Shown one piece after another: positions 52,610-60,664 of a DNA stretch of 64,000 nt. The translations under genes were made by a program, and so were the position numbers. Origin of the DNA: Planctomycetia bacterium (GTDB lineage: Bacteria > Planctomycetota > Phycisphaerae > Phycisphaerales > SM1A02); assembly GCA_005799495.1 (NCBI GenBank), contig SYGP01000011.1, positions 37,687-101,686 on the forward strand, read 5' to 3'. The notes beneath the pieces were generated by a model that had not been told where the DNA came from, made no database searches, and was given only the letters and a program-made list of their open reading frames with translations. Each line of letters starts with the position of its first letter. Position 1 is the stretch's first letter.

Positions 52610-53620
52610 GTGACTCGACTCGCGCCGAGTCCGACGGGGCGCATGCATCTCGGGCACGTCTGGAGTTTCCTGATCGCCTGGGGAGTCGCGCGCCGGAGCA
52701 GTTGGCGCATTGTGCTGCGGCTGGAGGATCTGGACGCGCAGCGTGCGCGCCACGAGGCCGAAGCGGATGTGCGGTGGATGCTGGAGTGGCTCGGCATCGA
52801 CTGGGATGGCGAAGCCGTGCGACAGTCGGAACGCGTGGAGTGGCATGTGCAGTGCATGCGGGTGCTTGAGTCGAAGGGAGTCGTCTTTGAAGCGCCACAG
52901 TCTCGTGCGGAACTTCGTGCGCTCCGATCCGACGCACGCGAGGCGCAGTCGCGGGGCGACGGTGCTGCGAACACACGTGCGTCCGATGGCGCGGACGCGC
53001 CACACGAAGGGGATGATGTCCTTCGCTTCCCTGCGTCACTTCGTCCGCCCCGCGATCACTGGCGATTCGCGGATCGAGCGATGAACCACCGATTGGCTCT
53101 CGAGACGGGCCACGAGTGCGTTCACGACGAGATTTTTGGGACGCGAACATTCGATCCAGCGAATATCTGGGGCGATCCGCTCGTGTGGCTGAAGGCTGGC
53201 GTGGCGAGTTACCAACTCGCCGTCGTGGCGGATGACATCGCGCAGGGGGTCACGGATGTGATCCGAGGCAGCGATCTCCTGCCGAGTGCGGCTCTGCAGC
53301 AGCGGTTGCATGCACTGCTTGCGGAGCAGCCAACGCCGCCGCGTTGGTGGCATCTTCCGCTGGTGAGGGATGCGGCGGGGAAGCGGCTGGCAAAGCGGCA
53401 TGATGCGCTTTCCGTGGCGGCGCTCGCCGAGCGAGGAGCGACCGCTGATCGGATCCGTGGAGTTGTTGCGTACTGGCTTGGTGCGAGCGAGTCTCCCCGC
53501 GACATCACGCGTGAAGCGTTCTTGGAGATCGATCTGGAGCGGACTGTCCGAACGCTGCAGGCGCGGGGGACCGCATGCCAAGTCGATGGAGCGCTCGAAG
53601 CGTGGCTAGTGGCGCGTTGA
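52610..53620 (+). CDS. gluQ: Glutamyl-Q tRNA(Asp) synthetase (GluQRS)
   Basis: A glutamyl-tRNA synthetase paralogue without the anticodon-binding domain; it attaches glutamate to queuosine 34 of tRNA(Asp). The HIGH-type motif is RLAPSPTGRMHLGHVWSFL, followed by RLEDLDAQRARHEAE and a KRLAKRHDALS motif like KMSKS. The GTG at 52610 has a GGGAGG site seven bases upstream and puts the synthetase core at the very start; ATG 52565 and GTG 52517 are alternatives. An Asp/Ala-rich linker (GDGAANTRASDGADAPHE) replaces the zinc-binding cysteines expected near residue 100. The 3' end overlaps gmk by 15 bp. Confidence 0.88.
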   Translation: MTRLAPSPTGRMHLGHVWSFLIAWGVARRSSWRIVLRLEDLDAQRARHEAEADVRWMLEWLGIDWDGEAVRQSERVEWHVQCMRVLESKGVVFEAPQSRAELRALRSDAREAQSRGDGAANTRASDGADAPHEGDDVLRFPASLRPPRDHWRFADRAMNHRLALETGHECVHDEIFGTRTFDPANIWGDPLVWLKAGVASYQLAVVADDIAQGVTDVIRGSDLLPSAALQQRLHALLAEQPTPPRWWHLPLVRDAAGKRLAKRHDALSVAALAERGATADRIRGVVAYWLGASESPRDITREAFLEIDLERTVRTLQARGTACQVDGALEAWLVAR

Positions 53621-54208
53621 CGCCGCGTCCGCACCAAGACGAGTCACGAGCAGTTCGCACACCTTCTCGGTGCACCGAGCAAGATCATCATTCACCACGA
53701 AGGTGTCGAAGGTGCTGCTGCTCCGCGCGCGATCGATCTCGCGAGTGCTTTCGGCAAGACGGCGTTCAATCGCTGCCTCATCCTCACGCGCACGATGACG
53801 CAGACGACGGAGCAGATCCTCTTCGGATGGCGGCAGGATGAAGATGCCGAACATGTCGGGATGTGTGGCGCGCACTTGCTCCGCACCTTGCACATCGATA
53901 TCGAGAACGATGACACGACCCGCAGCCAGCGCGGCAAGCACGGGGGCGCGCGGCGTGCCGTACCACGAACGACCGAAGACCTGTGCGTACTCCAAGAACT
54001 CGTTGGCATCGATCATCCGTTGGAAGCGCGCCTGGTCGATGAAGAAATAGTCGCGCCCATCCACTTCCCCTGGTCCCGCAGAGCGCGTGGTCGCGGAGAT
54101 GCTGAAATCGCCTTTGAATCGGCGCACGACTTCATGCACGATGGATGTCTTCCCGACGCCCGAAGGTCCGCTCACAACGAGCAGAAGACCGTGGGAAGCG
54201 TGTTCCAT
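53606..54208 (-). CDS. gmk: Guanylate kinase
   Basis: Phosphorylates GMP to GDP. The 200-residue protein from ATG 54208 has the P-loop LLLVVSGPSGVGKTSIVHEV at the start, then FSISATTRSAGPGEVDGRDY for GMP binding, FLEYAQVFGRSWYGTPRAPV, VLDIDVQGAEQVRATHPDM and the late REIDRARSSSTFDTFVVNDD. The open frame continues far upstream through the facing gene, but that part is antisense to it. Convergent 15-bp overlap with gluQ. Confidence 0.95.
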   Translation of the reverse strand: MEHASHGLLLVVSGPSGVGKTSIVHEVVRRFKGDFSISATTRSAGPGEVDGRDYFFIDQARFQRMIDANEFLEYAQVFGRSWYGTPRAPVLAALAAGRVIVLDIDVQGAEQVRATHPDMFGIFILPPSEEDLLRRLRHRAREDEAAIERRLAESTREIDRARSSSTFDTFVVNDDLARCTEKVCELLVTRLGADAASTRH

Positions 54209-54319
54209 TCCGTCAGTGTACGGCGTGTGATTCGTGTAATGCGGGCTTCCCGATCCGCCTTCCTCCGAGTGCATGGTGGCGGATGCAGGACCCGATGTCC
54301 TGCCGAAAGTGGGGACTCG
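54209..54319. promoter_or_regulatory. Divergent gap between gmk and the HTH-repeat gene
   Basis: About 110 bp separating two divergent starts, so it should hold both promoters. I see no clear hexamers or operator-like palindrome. Confidence 0.3.
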
Positions 54320-55573
54320 ATGTCGCGTGACGATGTTCGGCGCGATCGACTTGAGCAGTTTGTCGATCTCGCAAGGATCTACCGTCGGTGGACCAAGCAG
54401 CAGGTTGCTCAGGCGCTTGGGCGTGAACCGTCGAAGATGGTTCCAGAGAGTGGCAATCCGAAACTGGATCTGGTGATCGGGTTGGCGGATGTCCTCGACT
54501 GGGATGTGGGCGATGTCGCGGAGGGAGTGTGGCGCGAGGACCCCGAGGAGAAGGCGCAGATCGAGACGCTCGCGCAGCGGGGCTTCTTCGCGCTGGATCG
54601 CGAAGCAATCGAGGCGCACCGCGCGGGTGACTACCGCCGCATGACGACGCTCGCTCGTGCGATGACCCTCGCTGCGCAGACGGGAGTGGAACGCGCCACC
54701 GCATGCAATCGCCTCGCTGGAGCGCAGGATGGACTTGGTCGATACACGAAGGCGCTGACGGCACTGCAGGCGGGGTTGGCAGAGCCTGCTGTGCCGCCCC
54801 ATGTTCGCATGATGCTGGAAGTGAACTTGGCAAACGCCCATTACGCGCTCTGGCATCTGATTGAATCGCACGCCGTCGCGAGCGGATTGGTCGATCGGTG
54901 GACCGCCGATGAGCCGCGCACGAGGGTCGAGCGGGTGGTGAACGCATTTGGGCACTATGTCCGCGGTCACTCGAGGCGGCGCATGATGGAGAGCGATCCG
55001 CAGGGCGCGAACCACCACGCCAAGGCAGCGCACGGAGATCTCGTTCGAGCGCAAACCCTGTACGACGATCTCGCGAGCGAGTTCGATGATCCGTCGTATG
55101 CAGGTGTTGCCAACACATGTCGCGGCGCCGTCTTGGAGTGTGCGGCGGCACTCGGCACCATGGAAACGCATGCAGCGATCGATGCCCTGATGCAAGGGCT
55201 TGAGCAAGTCGTGGATGTCGACGCCTACCCGCCTGGAGACTGGCTGGAGAGCTATGGCTGGTGGGCAGTATTCGGGTGCAACATTGCCCTGCGTGGATCG
55301 AGCGGGCCGGAACTGCATCGGGCGATGGCGGTCTTCTCGAACAAGGCATCGGAGATCGCCGAGCGGCTCGAGAACTGGTCGATGCGCGAACGCGCGTTCA
55401 CCTTCGAGCATTTGCGAAGGCAGCGGCAGTTCGAAGCGATTGGATCTGCGGACCATTGGCTGCTCGATGACGAGGACATCCGAATCGTGGCTGGCACGAT
55501 GGGGCGGTTCCCCGGCTTCCGAGAAACCGGTTGGCGAATCTTGGAGAGTGCGCGAGCGCTCGAGTCCGCCTGA
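54320..55573 (+). CDS. HTH plus helical-repeat regulator-like protein
   Basis: 417 residues. The first 65 form an HTH-like unit: RLEQFVDLARIYRRWTKQQV, AQALGREPSKMVPESGNPKL, DLVIGLADVLDWDVGDVAE. This resembles an XRE-type domain with the usual bacterial helix order. The remaining 340 residues are TPR-like helical pairs (RMTTLARAMTLAAQTGVERA, ACNRLAGAQDGLGRYTKALT, HVRMMLEVNLANAHYALWHL). The layout is like regulators that sense a peptide or partner through a TPR array. The target is unknown; the protein has no neighbour that suggests its role except the small secreted protein directly behind it (20 bp). Confidence 0.8.
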   Translation: MSRDDVRRDRLEQFVDLARIYRRWTKQQVAQALGREPSKMVPESGNPKLDLVIGLADVLDWDVGDVAEGVWREDPEEKAQIETLAQRGFFALDREAIEAHRAGDYRRMTTLARAMTLAAQTGVERATACNRLAGAQDGLGRYTKALTALQAGLAEPAVPPHVRMMLEVNLANAHYALWHLIESHAVASGLVDRWTADEPRTRVERVVNAFGHYVRGHSRRRMMESDPQGANHHAKAAHGDLVRAQTLYDDLASEFDDPSYAGVANTCRGAVLECAAALGTMETHAAIDALMQGLEQVVDVDAYPPGDWLESYGWWAVFGCNIALRGSSGPELHRAMAVFSNKASEIAERLENWSMRERAFTFEHLRRQRQFEAIGSADHWLLDDEDIRIVAGTMGRFPGFRETGWRILESARALESA

Positions 55574-55593
55574 GGAGCACAGAGGAGATACCC

Positions 55594-55899
55594 ATGAACA
55601 ATCCCCCAAAGAATCGCTGCTACTCGCGCGGCTGCATGCTGCGACTCACCGCACTGGGTGCTGCAGTGCTGTGTGCGCTCTGGATGCCTGCACTGGCTGG
55701 CAGTCGCGCGTTCGCCGTTCCGCCGCTGCATGGAACGCGCAGCACCCCGTATCCAGCCCCATTTTGTGCATTCATGGAGGTTCGCTACGGCGAGTATTGG
55801 ATGCACACGGTGCAGGAGCGAATCGTTCGCCGCGCGTACATCGAATGGTGTCAGAAGCAGAGCAAGGAGAAGCCGAAGCCACCCGAGCACAGGCGCTGA
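55594..55899 (+). CDS. Small secreted hypothetical protein
   Basis: 101 residues from ATG 55594, with an AGAGGAGAT ribosome site five bases ahead. The signal peptide (LRLTALGAAVLCALWMPALA, cleavage near residue 36) is followed by a short mature part, FMEVRYGEYWMHTVQERIVR, and a basic C-terminus QSKEKPKPPEHRR. It starts 20 bp after the HTH-repeat gene and could be a secreted signal sensed by it. That link is inference only. Confidence 0.7.
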   Translation: MNNPPKNRCYSRGCMLRLTALGAAVLCALWMPALAGSRAFAVPPLHGTRSTPYPAPFCAFMEVRYGEYWMHTVQERIVRRAYIEWCQKQSKEKPKPPEHRR

Positions 55900-55958
55900 A
55901 CCCACGACAACTCATCCAGTCGGCGGCGTTCACTCACCATGCCGCGCGCCGGCGTCGA

Positions 55959-55996
55959 CGACCCTCGTGCACCGAACTCCGGTGCGACGAGGGTCG
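55959..55996. terminator. Long hairpin between convergent genes
   Basis: CGACCCTCGTGCACCG (55959-55974) pairs with CGGTGCGACGAGGGTCG (55980-55996), 16 pairs with one bulged G, around a five-base loop. It lies between the convergent small secreted gene and lpd. It is GC-rich and has no T-run, so it may stop transcription in both directions or protect mRNA ends. Confidence 0.6.
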
Positions 55997-56040
55997 ATCG
56001 TCGTTGCGACTGCCACCGTGCGCGGGCAGACGCGCGACGA

Positions 56041-57537
56041 TCAGCCGTGGATGACGCGCCCCTCGGTCGCGAGCGCGGCCTCGTGCAGCGACTCATGCAT
56101 CGTTGGATGCGCGTGAACGGTGGAAATGATGTCTTCCGCCGTCGCTTCCAGGCGCTTGGCAAGCCCCATCTCACCGATCAGCTCGCTCGCATCCTCGCCG
56201 AAGATATGGGCGCCGAGGATCTCGCCGTACGGTTCGCTCGTGATGATCTTCACCAGCCCGTCCGTGGCACCAACGGCGATCGCCTTCCCATGCGCCTTCA
56301 GCGGGTACTTGCCGATCTTGTGCTTGATGCCCTTCGCCTTCACTTCGCGCTCCGTCATGCCGATCGATGCGACCTGCGGCGTGCAGTAGGTGCACCCAGG
56401 GATCGACGCGTAATCCACGCCGAGCGTGTGATGCCCCTTCATGCGCTCGACGGCCGCCACGGCTTCCTCACTCGCCACATGCGCAAGCCACGGCGGGCCA
56501 ATCACATCGCCGATCGCGTACACACCCGGCACACTCGTTTGATAGGTCGGCTCGGGCTTGTCGCGGTAGTCGGTCCAGATGTGGCCCTTGGCAGGACCGC
56601 TGTCTACGAGACGAAGTCCGAGCGAGGGATCACACAGTCCATCGATGCGCGCGCCGACGCCGATGGCAACAAGCACCACATCCACATCCATCACTTCCGT
56701 CTTCTTCTCGTCCTTCACGTCAAACAGCGTCACCTTCGCGCCCTTGGCCGTCTTGTCGATGGACTTGATGCTCGTGCCTGTTCGGAACGCGATGCCCTGC
56801 GATGTGAATGTCTTCAGCGCAGCGGCGGAGATGTCATCATCCTCGACTGGCAGGATGCGATCCTGCATCTCCACAACGGTCACCTGCGTGCCGAATGCGT
56901 TGTAGAAGTAGGCGAATTCCACGCCAATGGCACCAGAGCCGACCACCAGCATCGAAGCGGGGCGCGCGGGCAGCGTCATCGCCTCGGCACTCGAGATGAT
57001 CACCTTGCCGTCACAGGGCGCGATGGGCAGTTGCCGCGGCGCAGCGCCCGTGGCAATCATCACGCGATCAGCGGTCAGCACCTGCGCATCGCCCTCGCCG
57101 CTGCCCTTGTAATAGGTCCCAGTCGACTTCCGCACCTCGACCTTGCACGGACCGCCGGCGGTCTTGCCCGACACGATCTTCGCGTGCCCCGCCACATGTT
57201 CGATCTTGTTCTTCTTGAAGAGGAACGCGATGCCCGCATTGAGCTGCCCGGTGATGCTGCGGCTTCGCCCGATCACCTTCTCCCAGTTCACCTTGACATG
57301 CTCGGGCTTCACCTCGATGCCCCAGGCATCGCCGTGGCGAATCGCATGCATGTAGAGCTCCGCATTGTGGAGCAGCGCCTTGGTCGGGATGCAACCCCAG
57401 TTCAGGCAAACGCCACCGAGCTTGTCGCGCTCCACGCAGCACACGCGCATGCCCATCTGCGCGGCACGGATCGCACCGACATAGCCTCCAGGTCCGCCGC
57501 CAATCACGATGAGATCGAAGTGCCGTGTTTCAGCCAT
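56041..57537 (-). CDS. lpdA: Dihydrolipoyl dehydrogenase
   Basis: FAD enzyme that reoxidises lipoyl groups of 2-oxoacid dehydrogenase or glycine-cleavage complexes. FDLIVIGGGPGGYVGAIRAA starts the protein; the redox disulfide is in GGVCLNWGCIPTKALL near residue 40, a second Rossmann motif in MLVVGSGAIGVEFAYFYN, and the catalytic His-Glu pair in HAHPTMHESLHEA near the end. ATG 57537 (MAETRHFDL) is preferred over 57561. No pyruvate dehydrogenase genes are in the window, so it is a stand-alone copy. Confidence 0.95.
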   Translation of the reverse strand: MAETRHFDLIVIGGGPGGYVGAIRAAQMGMRVCCVERDKLGGVCLNWGCIPTKALLHNAELYMHAIRHGDAWGIEVKPEHVKVNWEKVIGRSRSITGQLNAGIAFLFKKNKIEHVAGHAKIVSGKTAGGPCKVEVRKSTGTYYKGSGEGDAQVLTADRVMIATGAAPRQLPIAPCDGKVIISSAEAMTLPARPASMLVVGSGAIGVEFAYFYNAFGTQVTVVEMQDRILPVEDDDISAAALKTFTSQGIAFRTGTSIKSIDKTAKGAKVTLFDVKDEKKTEVMDVDVVLVAIGVGARIDGLCDPSLGLRLVDSGPAKGHIWTDYRDKPEPTYQTSVPGVYAIGDVIGPPWLAHVASEEAVAAVERMKGHHTLGVDYASIPGCTYCTPQVASIGMTEREVKAKGIKHKIGKYPLKAHGKAIAVGATDGLVKIITSEPYGEILGAHIFGEDASELIGEMGLAKRLEATAEDIISTVHAHPTMHESLHEAALATEGRVIHG

Positions 57538-57614
57538 AGGGGTGGGAAGTTTAGCCATCATGCGGCGAACAGTTTGCTAGGATTCCGCGCTCGCCGCCCG
57601 ACTGCTGGCGAACG

Positions 57615-58421
57615 ATGCGCACGGCTCTCATCAGCGATATTCACGCAAACCTGGCGGCACTCGAGGTGGTGTTGGCGGACATCGACCGCCGTGGCGTGGA
57701 CCGCATCCTCTGCCTCGGCGACATCGTCGGATATGGACCCGATCCGAAGGAGTGCGTCGACCTCGTCGCAAAGCGCTGCGAGTGGAGCCTGATGGGCAAT
57801 CACGATTTCGGCGTCCTCTACGAGCCCACCAATTTCAATGCGGCCGCGGAGTCAGCCGCATACTGGACGCGGCGTCAACTCGAACCTTCGCGGAAGGAAA
57901 ATGGAACGGGCGCCGAAGAAGTGGCGGATGCAACGCGGCGATGGGACTTCCTCGGTCAGCTGCGTGTCCGCGTGGTGTTCGGACCCTTTCTCTGCGTGCA
58001 TGGTTCGCCGCGACGACCGATCAACGAGTACATCTTCCCAGAGGACGCGCAGAACAGCGCGCGAAAGGTGCAGGACATCTTCAAGCGCATCAAGCCAGCG
58101 AGCGTTTGCCTCGTGGGACACACCCATGTGCCCGGCGTGTTCACCGACGACCCGGATTTCCTTCCTGCGGCGGAGATGGCGGAAGGCATCCATCGGTTCG
58201 CCGCGGGCGAAACGGTGATCGTGAACCCCGGCTCAGTCGGTCAGCCGCGCGATCTTGATCCACGCGCGTCCTACGCGATCCTCGAGACGGGCGAAAACCA
58301 CGATCCGCAGTCCGTCCAGTTCTTCAGGCTCGACTACGACATTCAGCGCACGGTCGACAAGATCAAGGCCATCAGCGAGTTGAGCGACTGGCTTGGCGAG
58401 CGCCTCCTGCAGGGCCGCTGA
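57615..58421 (+). CDS. Calcineurin-like metallophosphoesterase
   Basis: 268 residues with the full set of metal motifs: ALISDIHANLAALEVVL (DxH), LCLGDIVGYGPDPKECVDL (GDxVGYG), LMGNHDFGV (GNHD), CVHGSPRRPINEYIF and LVGHTHVPGVF (GHTH). This YfcE/YmdB-like class contains phosphodiesterases acting on small nucleotides, including some cyclic-nucleotide enzymes. The substrate is not predictable. It lies upstream of yidC on the same strand. Confidence 0.93.
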   Translation: MRTALISDIHANLAALEVVLADIDRRGVDRILCLGDIVGYGPDPKECVDLVAKRCEWSLMGNHDFGVLYEPTNFNAAAESAAYWTRRQLEPSRKENGTGAEEVADATRRWDFLGQLRVRVVFGPFLCVHGSPRRPINEYIFPEDAQNSARKVQDIFKRIKPASVCLVGHTHVPGVFTDDPDFLPAAEMAEGIHRFAAGETVIVNPGSVGQPRDLDPRASYAILETGENHDPQSVQFFRLDYDIQRTVDKIKAISELSDWLGERLLQGR

Positions 58422-58459
58422 GCATGAACCTCTGAGCATTGGCGCGGAAGCAACCAAAG

Positions 58460-60664
58460 ATGGAACCAAAGATGAAGCGCATTCTCCTCACGATGGCGAT
58501 CGTGCTGCTCGCGTCCAGCGTCGCGGCGGTCACCATTCTCGGCCCAGGCCGAACGCAGCCATCGACCAAGCAGGCGCCGGCTCCACCCGCGCCCGCGCCC
58601 GCGCCCGCGCCAACACCCACGACCCCACCAGCACCCGCACCAGCACCAGCACCCACGGCAGCCGCCACGCCCGCTGCAAAGTCGGCCGACACCGCGGCGC
58701 CGAACAGCAAGGCGAAGTACGCCGTGCGCCCGCCGCTCTCAGCACCGATCCGACCCGACAGCATCGGATCGCTCGACCCAGCGCAGCACCGTTTCCGCAT
58801 CGACTTTGCACCAACGAGCGCGGGCATCGACCGAATCATCTTCTCCGAATTCTGGGTGAACGCGCAGGATCGCATCGCTGCAGAGCGACACGCCGCCGCA
58901 GTGGCCGGTGGATCGCTCGGCGAAGCGCCGCCGATGCCGCCGATCGAGTCCCGCTATCAGTTGCAGTCCGAGGGAAAGCTGTCCGGCTTCAGCGTGCCGC
59001 TGTTGGCGATGCACTCGATCATCATCGACGGCGTTCGTGTCGACCTGTTCAGCAAGGCATGGATGCAGTCGCAGCCGGGTGAGTTCGTCGCGATCATCGA
59101 TGATGCGCAGGGGCAATCGGTGCTTCGAGTCAAGCGAGCCTACTCGATCGTCGCTGCCGCGGGCGGCGGCTTCGACCTGCGGCTGCAGCAGGGGGTCGAA
59201 AACCTCTCGGGCATTCCGCGGCAGGTCCAGATCATCCACTATGCGCCGAGCGACTTGGCGCGTTCACCGAATGAGATGATGGACATCCGACGGCTGAAGT
59301 TCGGTTACCTGCTCAGCACGAGGCGCGATCCAGCGCAAGCGTCGGTGCTCTCCAACGATGCGATGCTCGAGCGTGCGGATGTCGTGAAGTCGGTGCAGGC
59401 GGGGCGCTTCGATGTCTGGCCGAACGAGCAGCAACGCGCGGAGGAACACAACCTCAGTTGGTTCGGTGCGACGAACCGTTACTTCGCACTGGCGCTCCAT
59501 GCGCTGCCTGCAAGCGAAGGTGGCGGAACCGTCAGCAAGTCGCTCGCGCCAGTGGTCGAAGTGGTGCGCGCACAACTGGGGTCGCCCGCACCAAGCGACC
59601 CGACCGGCGCGCCATCGCTGTTCGCCATCGTGCAGTCGCCGCTGACCGATGTGCAACCGGGAGCCACGGCCGACTTTTCCGTGGGAGTCTTCGCAGGCCC
59701 GCTCGATCGCAACCTGCTCGCCACGACCGCTCCCTACTCGCTCCTGGAGATGGTGGGGCTGATTGCATACTCGCTCGGCGGCTGCTGCTCATGGTGCACC
59801 TTCGCCTGGCTCGCCAACATCCTCGTGTCGTTCCTCGGACTGCTGCACGGGTATCTGGTCTTCGACTGGGGGCTCGCCATCATCGCCCTCGTCATCGTGG
59901 TGCGACTGTTGCTGCATCCGATCTCGAAGAAGTCGCAGGTGCAGATGCAGCGCATCAGCAAGGGGATGGCGGCACTGAAGCCCGAACTCGATGCATTGAA
60001 GGCGCGATACGGCGACGATCCCAAGCGCATGCAGCAGGAACAGTTCCGCCTCTACCGAGAGAAGAACATCAACCCCGTCGGCTGCCTCGGCGGCTTCCTG
60101 CCGACATTCCTGCAGATGCCGATCTGGATGGCGCTTTATGCAGTCCTCTATCTCGCGTTCGAACTGAGGCAGCAGCCAGCCTTCTTCGGCGTGTTCCAAC
60201 TCTTCGGCGGCTGGGAGTTCCTCGGCGACCTGAGTGCGCAGGATCGTTTCATCCCGCTGCCGACCTCCGTGAACCTGTTCCTGTTCACCCTGTCGAGCAT
60301 CAACATCATCCCGCTGCTCATGGGTGGAGTGTTCTATGTGCAGCAGAAGTACATGGCACCTCCGCAGACGCAGCTGTCCCCCGAGCAGGCACAGCAGCAG
60401 AAGATGATGCGCGTCATGACCGTCGTCATGTTTCCGCTCATGCTGTACGCCGCGCCGTCGGGGCTGACGCTGTACATCATGACTTCCACGCTCATCGGCA
60501 TCTGGGAAAGCAAGATGGTCCGCCGACAGGTGGAAGAAGAAGAACGCAACCCGACGCCGCCGAAGCCTTCGAAGACGCGCGACGCGCTTGGACGCTTGTA
60601 CGAGAAGGCGATGGAGCGCGCGCAAGAGAAGCAGCAGCGATCCAAGAAGTTCAAGGATCGGTGA
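58460..60664 (+). CDS. yidC: Membrane protein insertase YidC
   Basis: Inserts and folds inner-membrane proteins with or without Sec. The first helix is ILLTMAIVLLASSVAAVTIL; a low-complexity Pro/Ala linker of about 50 residues follows. A large periplasmic beta domain runs from about 100 to 420, as in Gram-negative YidC. The conserved five-helix core is visible: WCTFAWLANILVSFLGLLHG, LAIIALVIVVRLLLHPISKK with the RISKGMAALKPELDALK loop, NPVGCLGGFLPTFLQMPIWM, NLFLFTLSSINIIPLLMGG and MMRVMTVVMFPLMLYAAPSG. A Lys/Arg-rich tail ends the protein. The start is uncertain among ATG 58460, ATG 58472 and TTG 58439. Its TGA overlaps the mnmE ATG. Confidence 0.93.
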   Translation: MEPKMKRILLTMAIVLLASSVAAVTILGPGRTQPSTKQAPAPPAPAPAPAPTPTTPPAPAPAPAPTAAATPAAKSADTAAPNSKAKYAVRPPLSAPIRPDSIGSLDPAQHRFRIDFAPTSAGIDRIIFSEFWVNAQDRIAAERHAAAVAGGSLGEAPPMPPIESRYQLQSEGKLSGFSVPLLAMHSIIIDGVRVDLFSKAWMQSQPGEFVAIIDDAQGQSVLRVKRAYSIVAAAGGGFDLRLQQGVENLSGIPRQVQIIHYAPSDLARSPNEMMDIRRLKFGYLLSTRRDPAQASVLSNDAMLERADVVKSVQAGRFDVWPNEQQRAEEHNLSWFGATNRYFALALHALPASEGGGTVSKSLAPVVEVVRAQLGSPAPSDPTGAPSLFAIVQSPLTDVQPGATADFSVGVFAGPLDRNLLATTAPYSLLEMVGLIAYSLGGCCSWCTFAWLANILVSFLGLLHGYLVFDWGLAIIALVIVVRLLLHPISKKSQVQMQRISKGMAALKPELDALKARYGDDPKRMQQEQFRLYREKNINPVGCLGGFLPTFLQMPIWMALYAVLYLAFELRQQPAFFGVFQLFGGWEFLGDLSAQDRFIPLPTSVNLFLFTLSSINIIPLLMGGVFYVQQKYMAPPQTQLSPEQAQQQKMMRVMTVVMFPLMLYAAPSGLTLYIMTSTLIGIWESKMVRRQVEEEERNPTPPKPSKTRDALGRLYEKAMERAQEKQQRSKKFKDR

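Noticed and set aside
53795..54319. N-terminal extension of the HTH-repeat protein
   Set aside because: It runs antisense through gmk; the ATG at 54320 begins the HTH-like domain directly.
58530..58814. Minus-strand frame opposite the yidC proline-rich linker
   Set aside because: Low-complexity mirror of the Pro/Ala linker of yidC.
59458..60663. Upstream extension of the mnmE frame
   Set aside because: It overlaps the yidC coding region in another frame; MnmE homology begins at the ATG at 60664, which overlaps the yidC stop.
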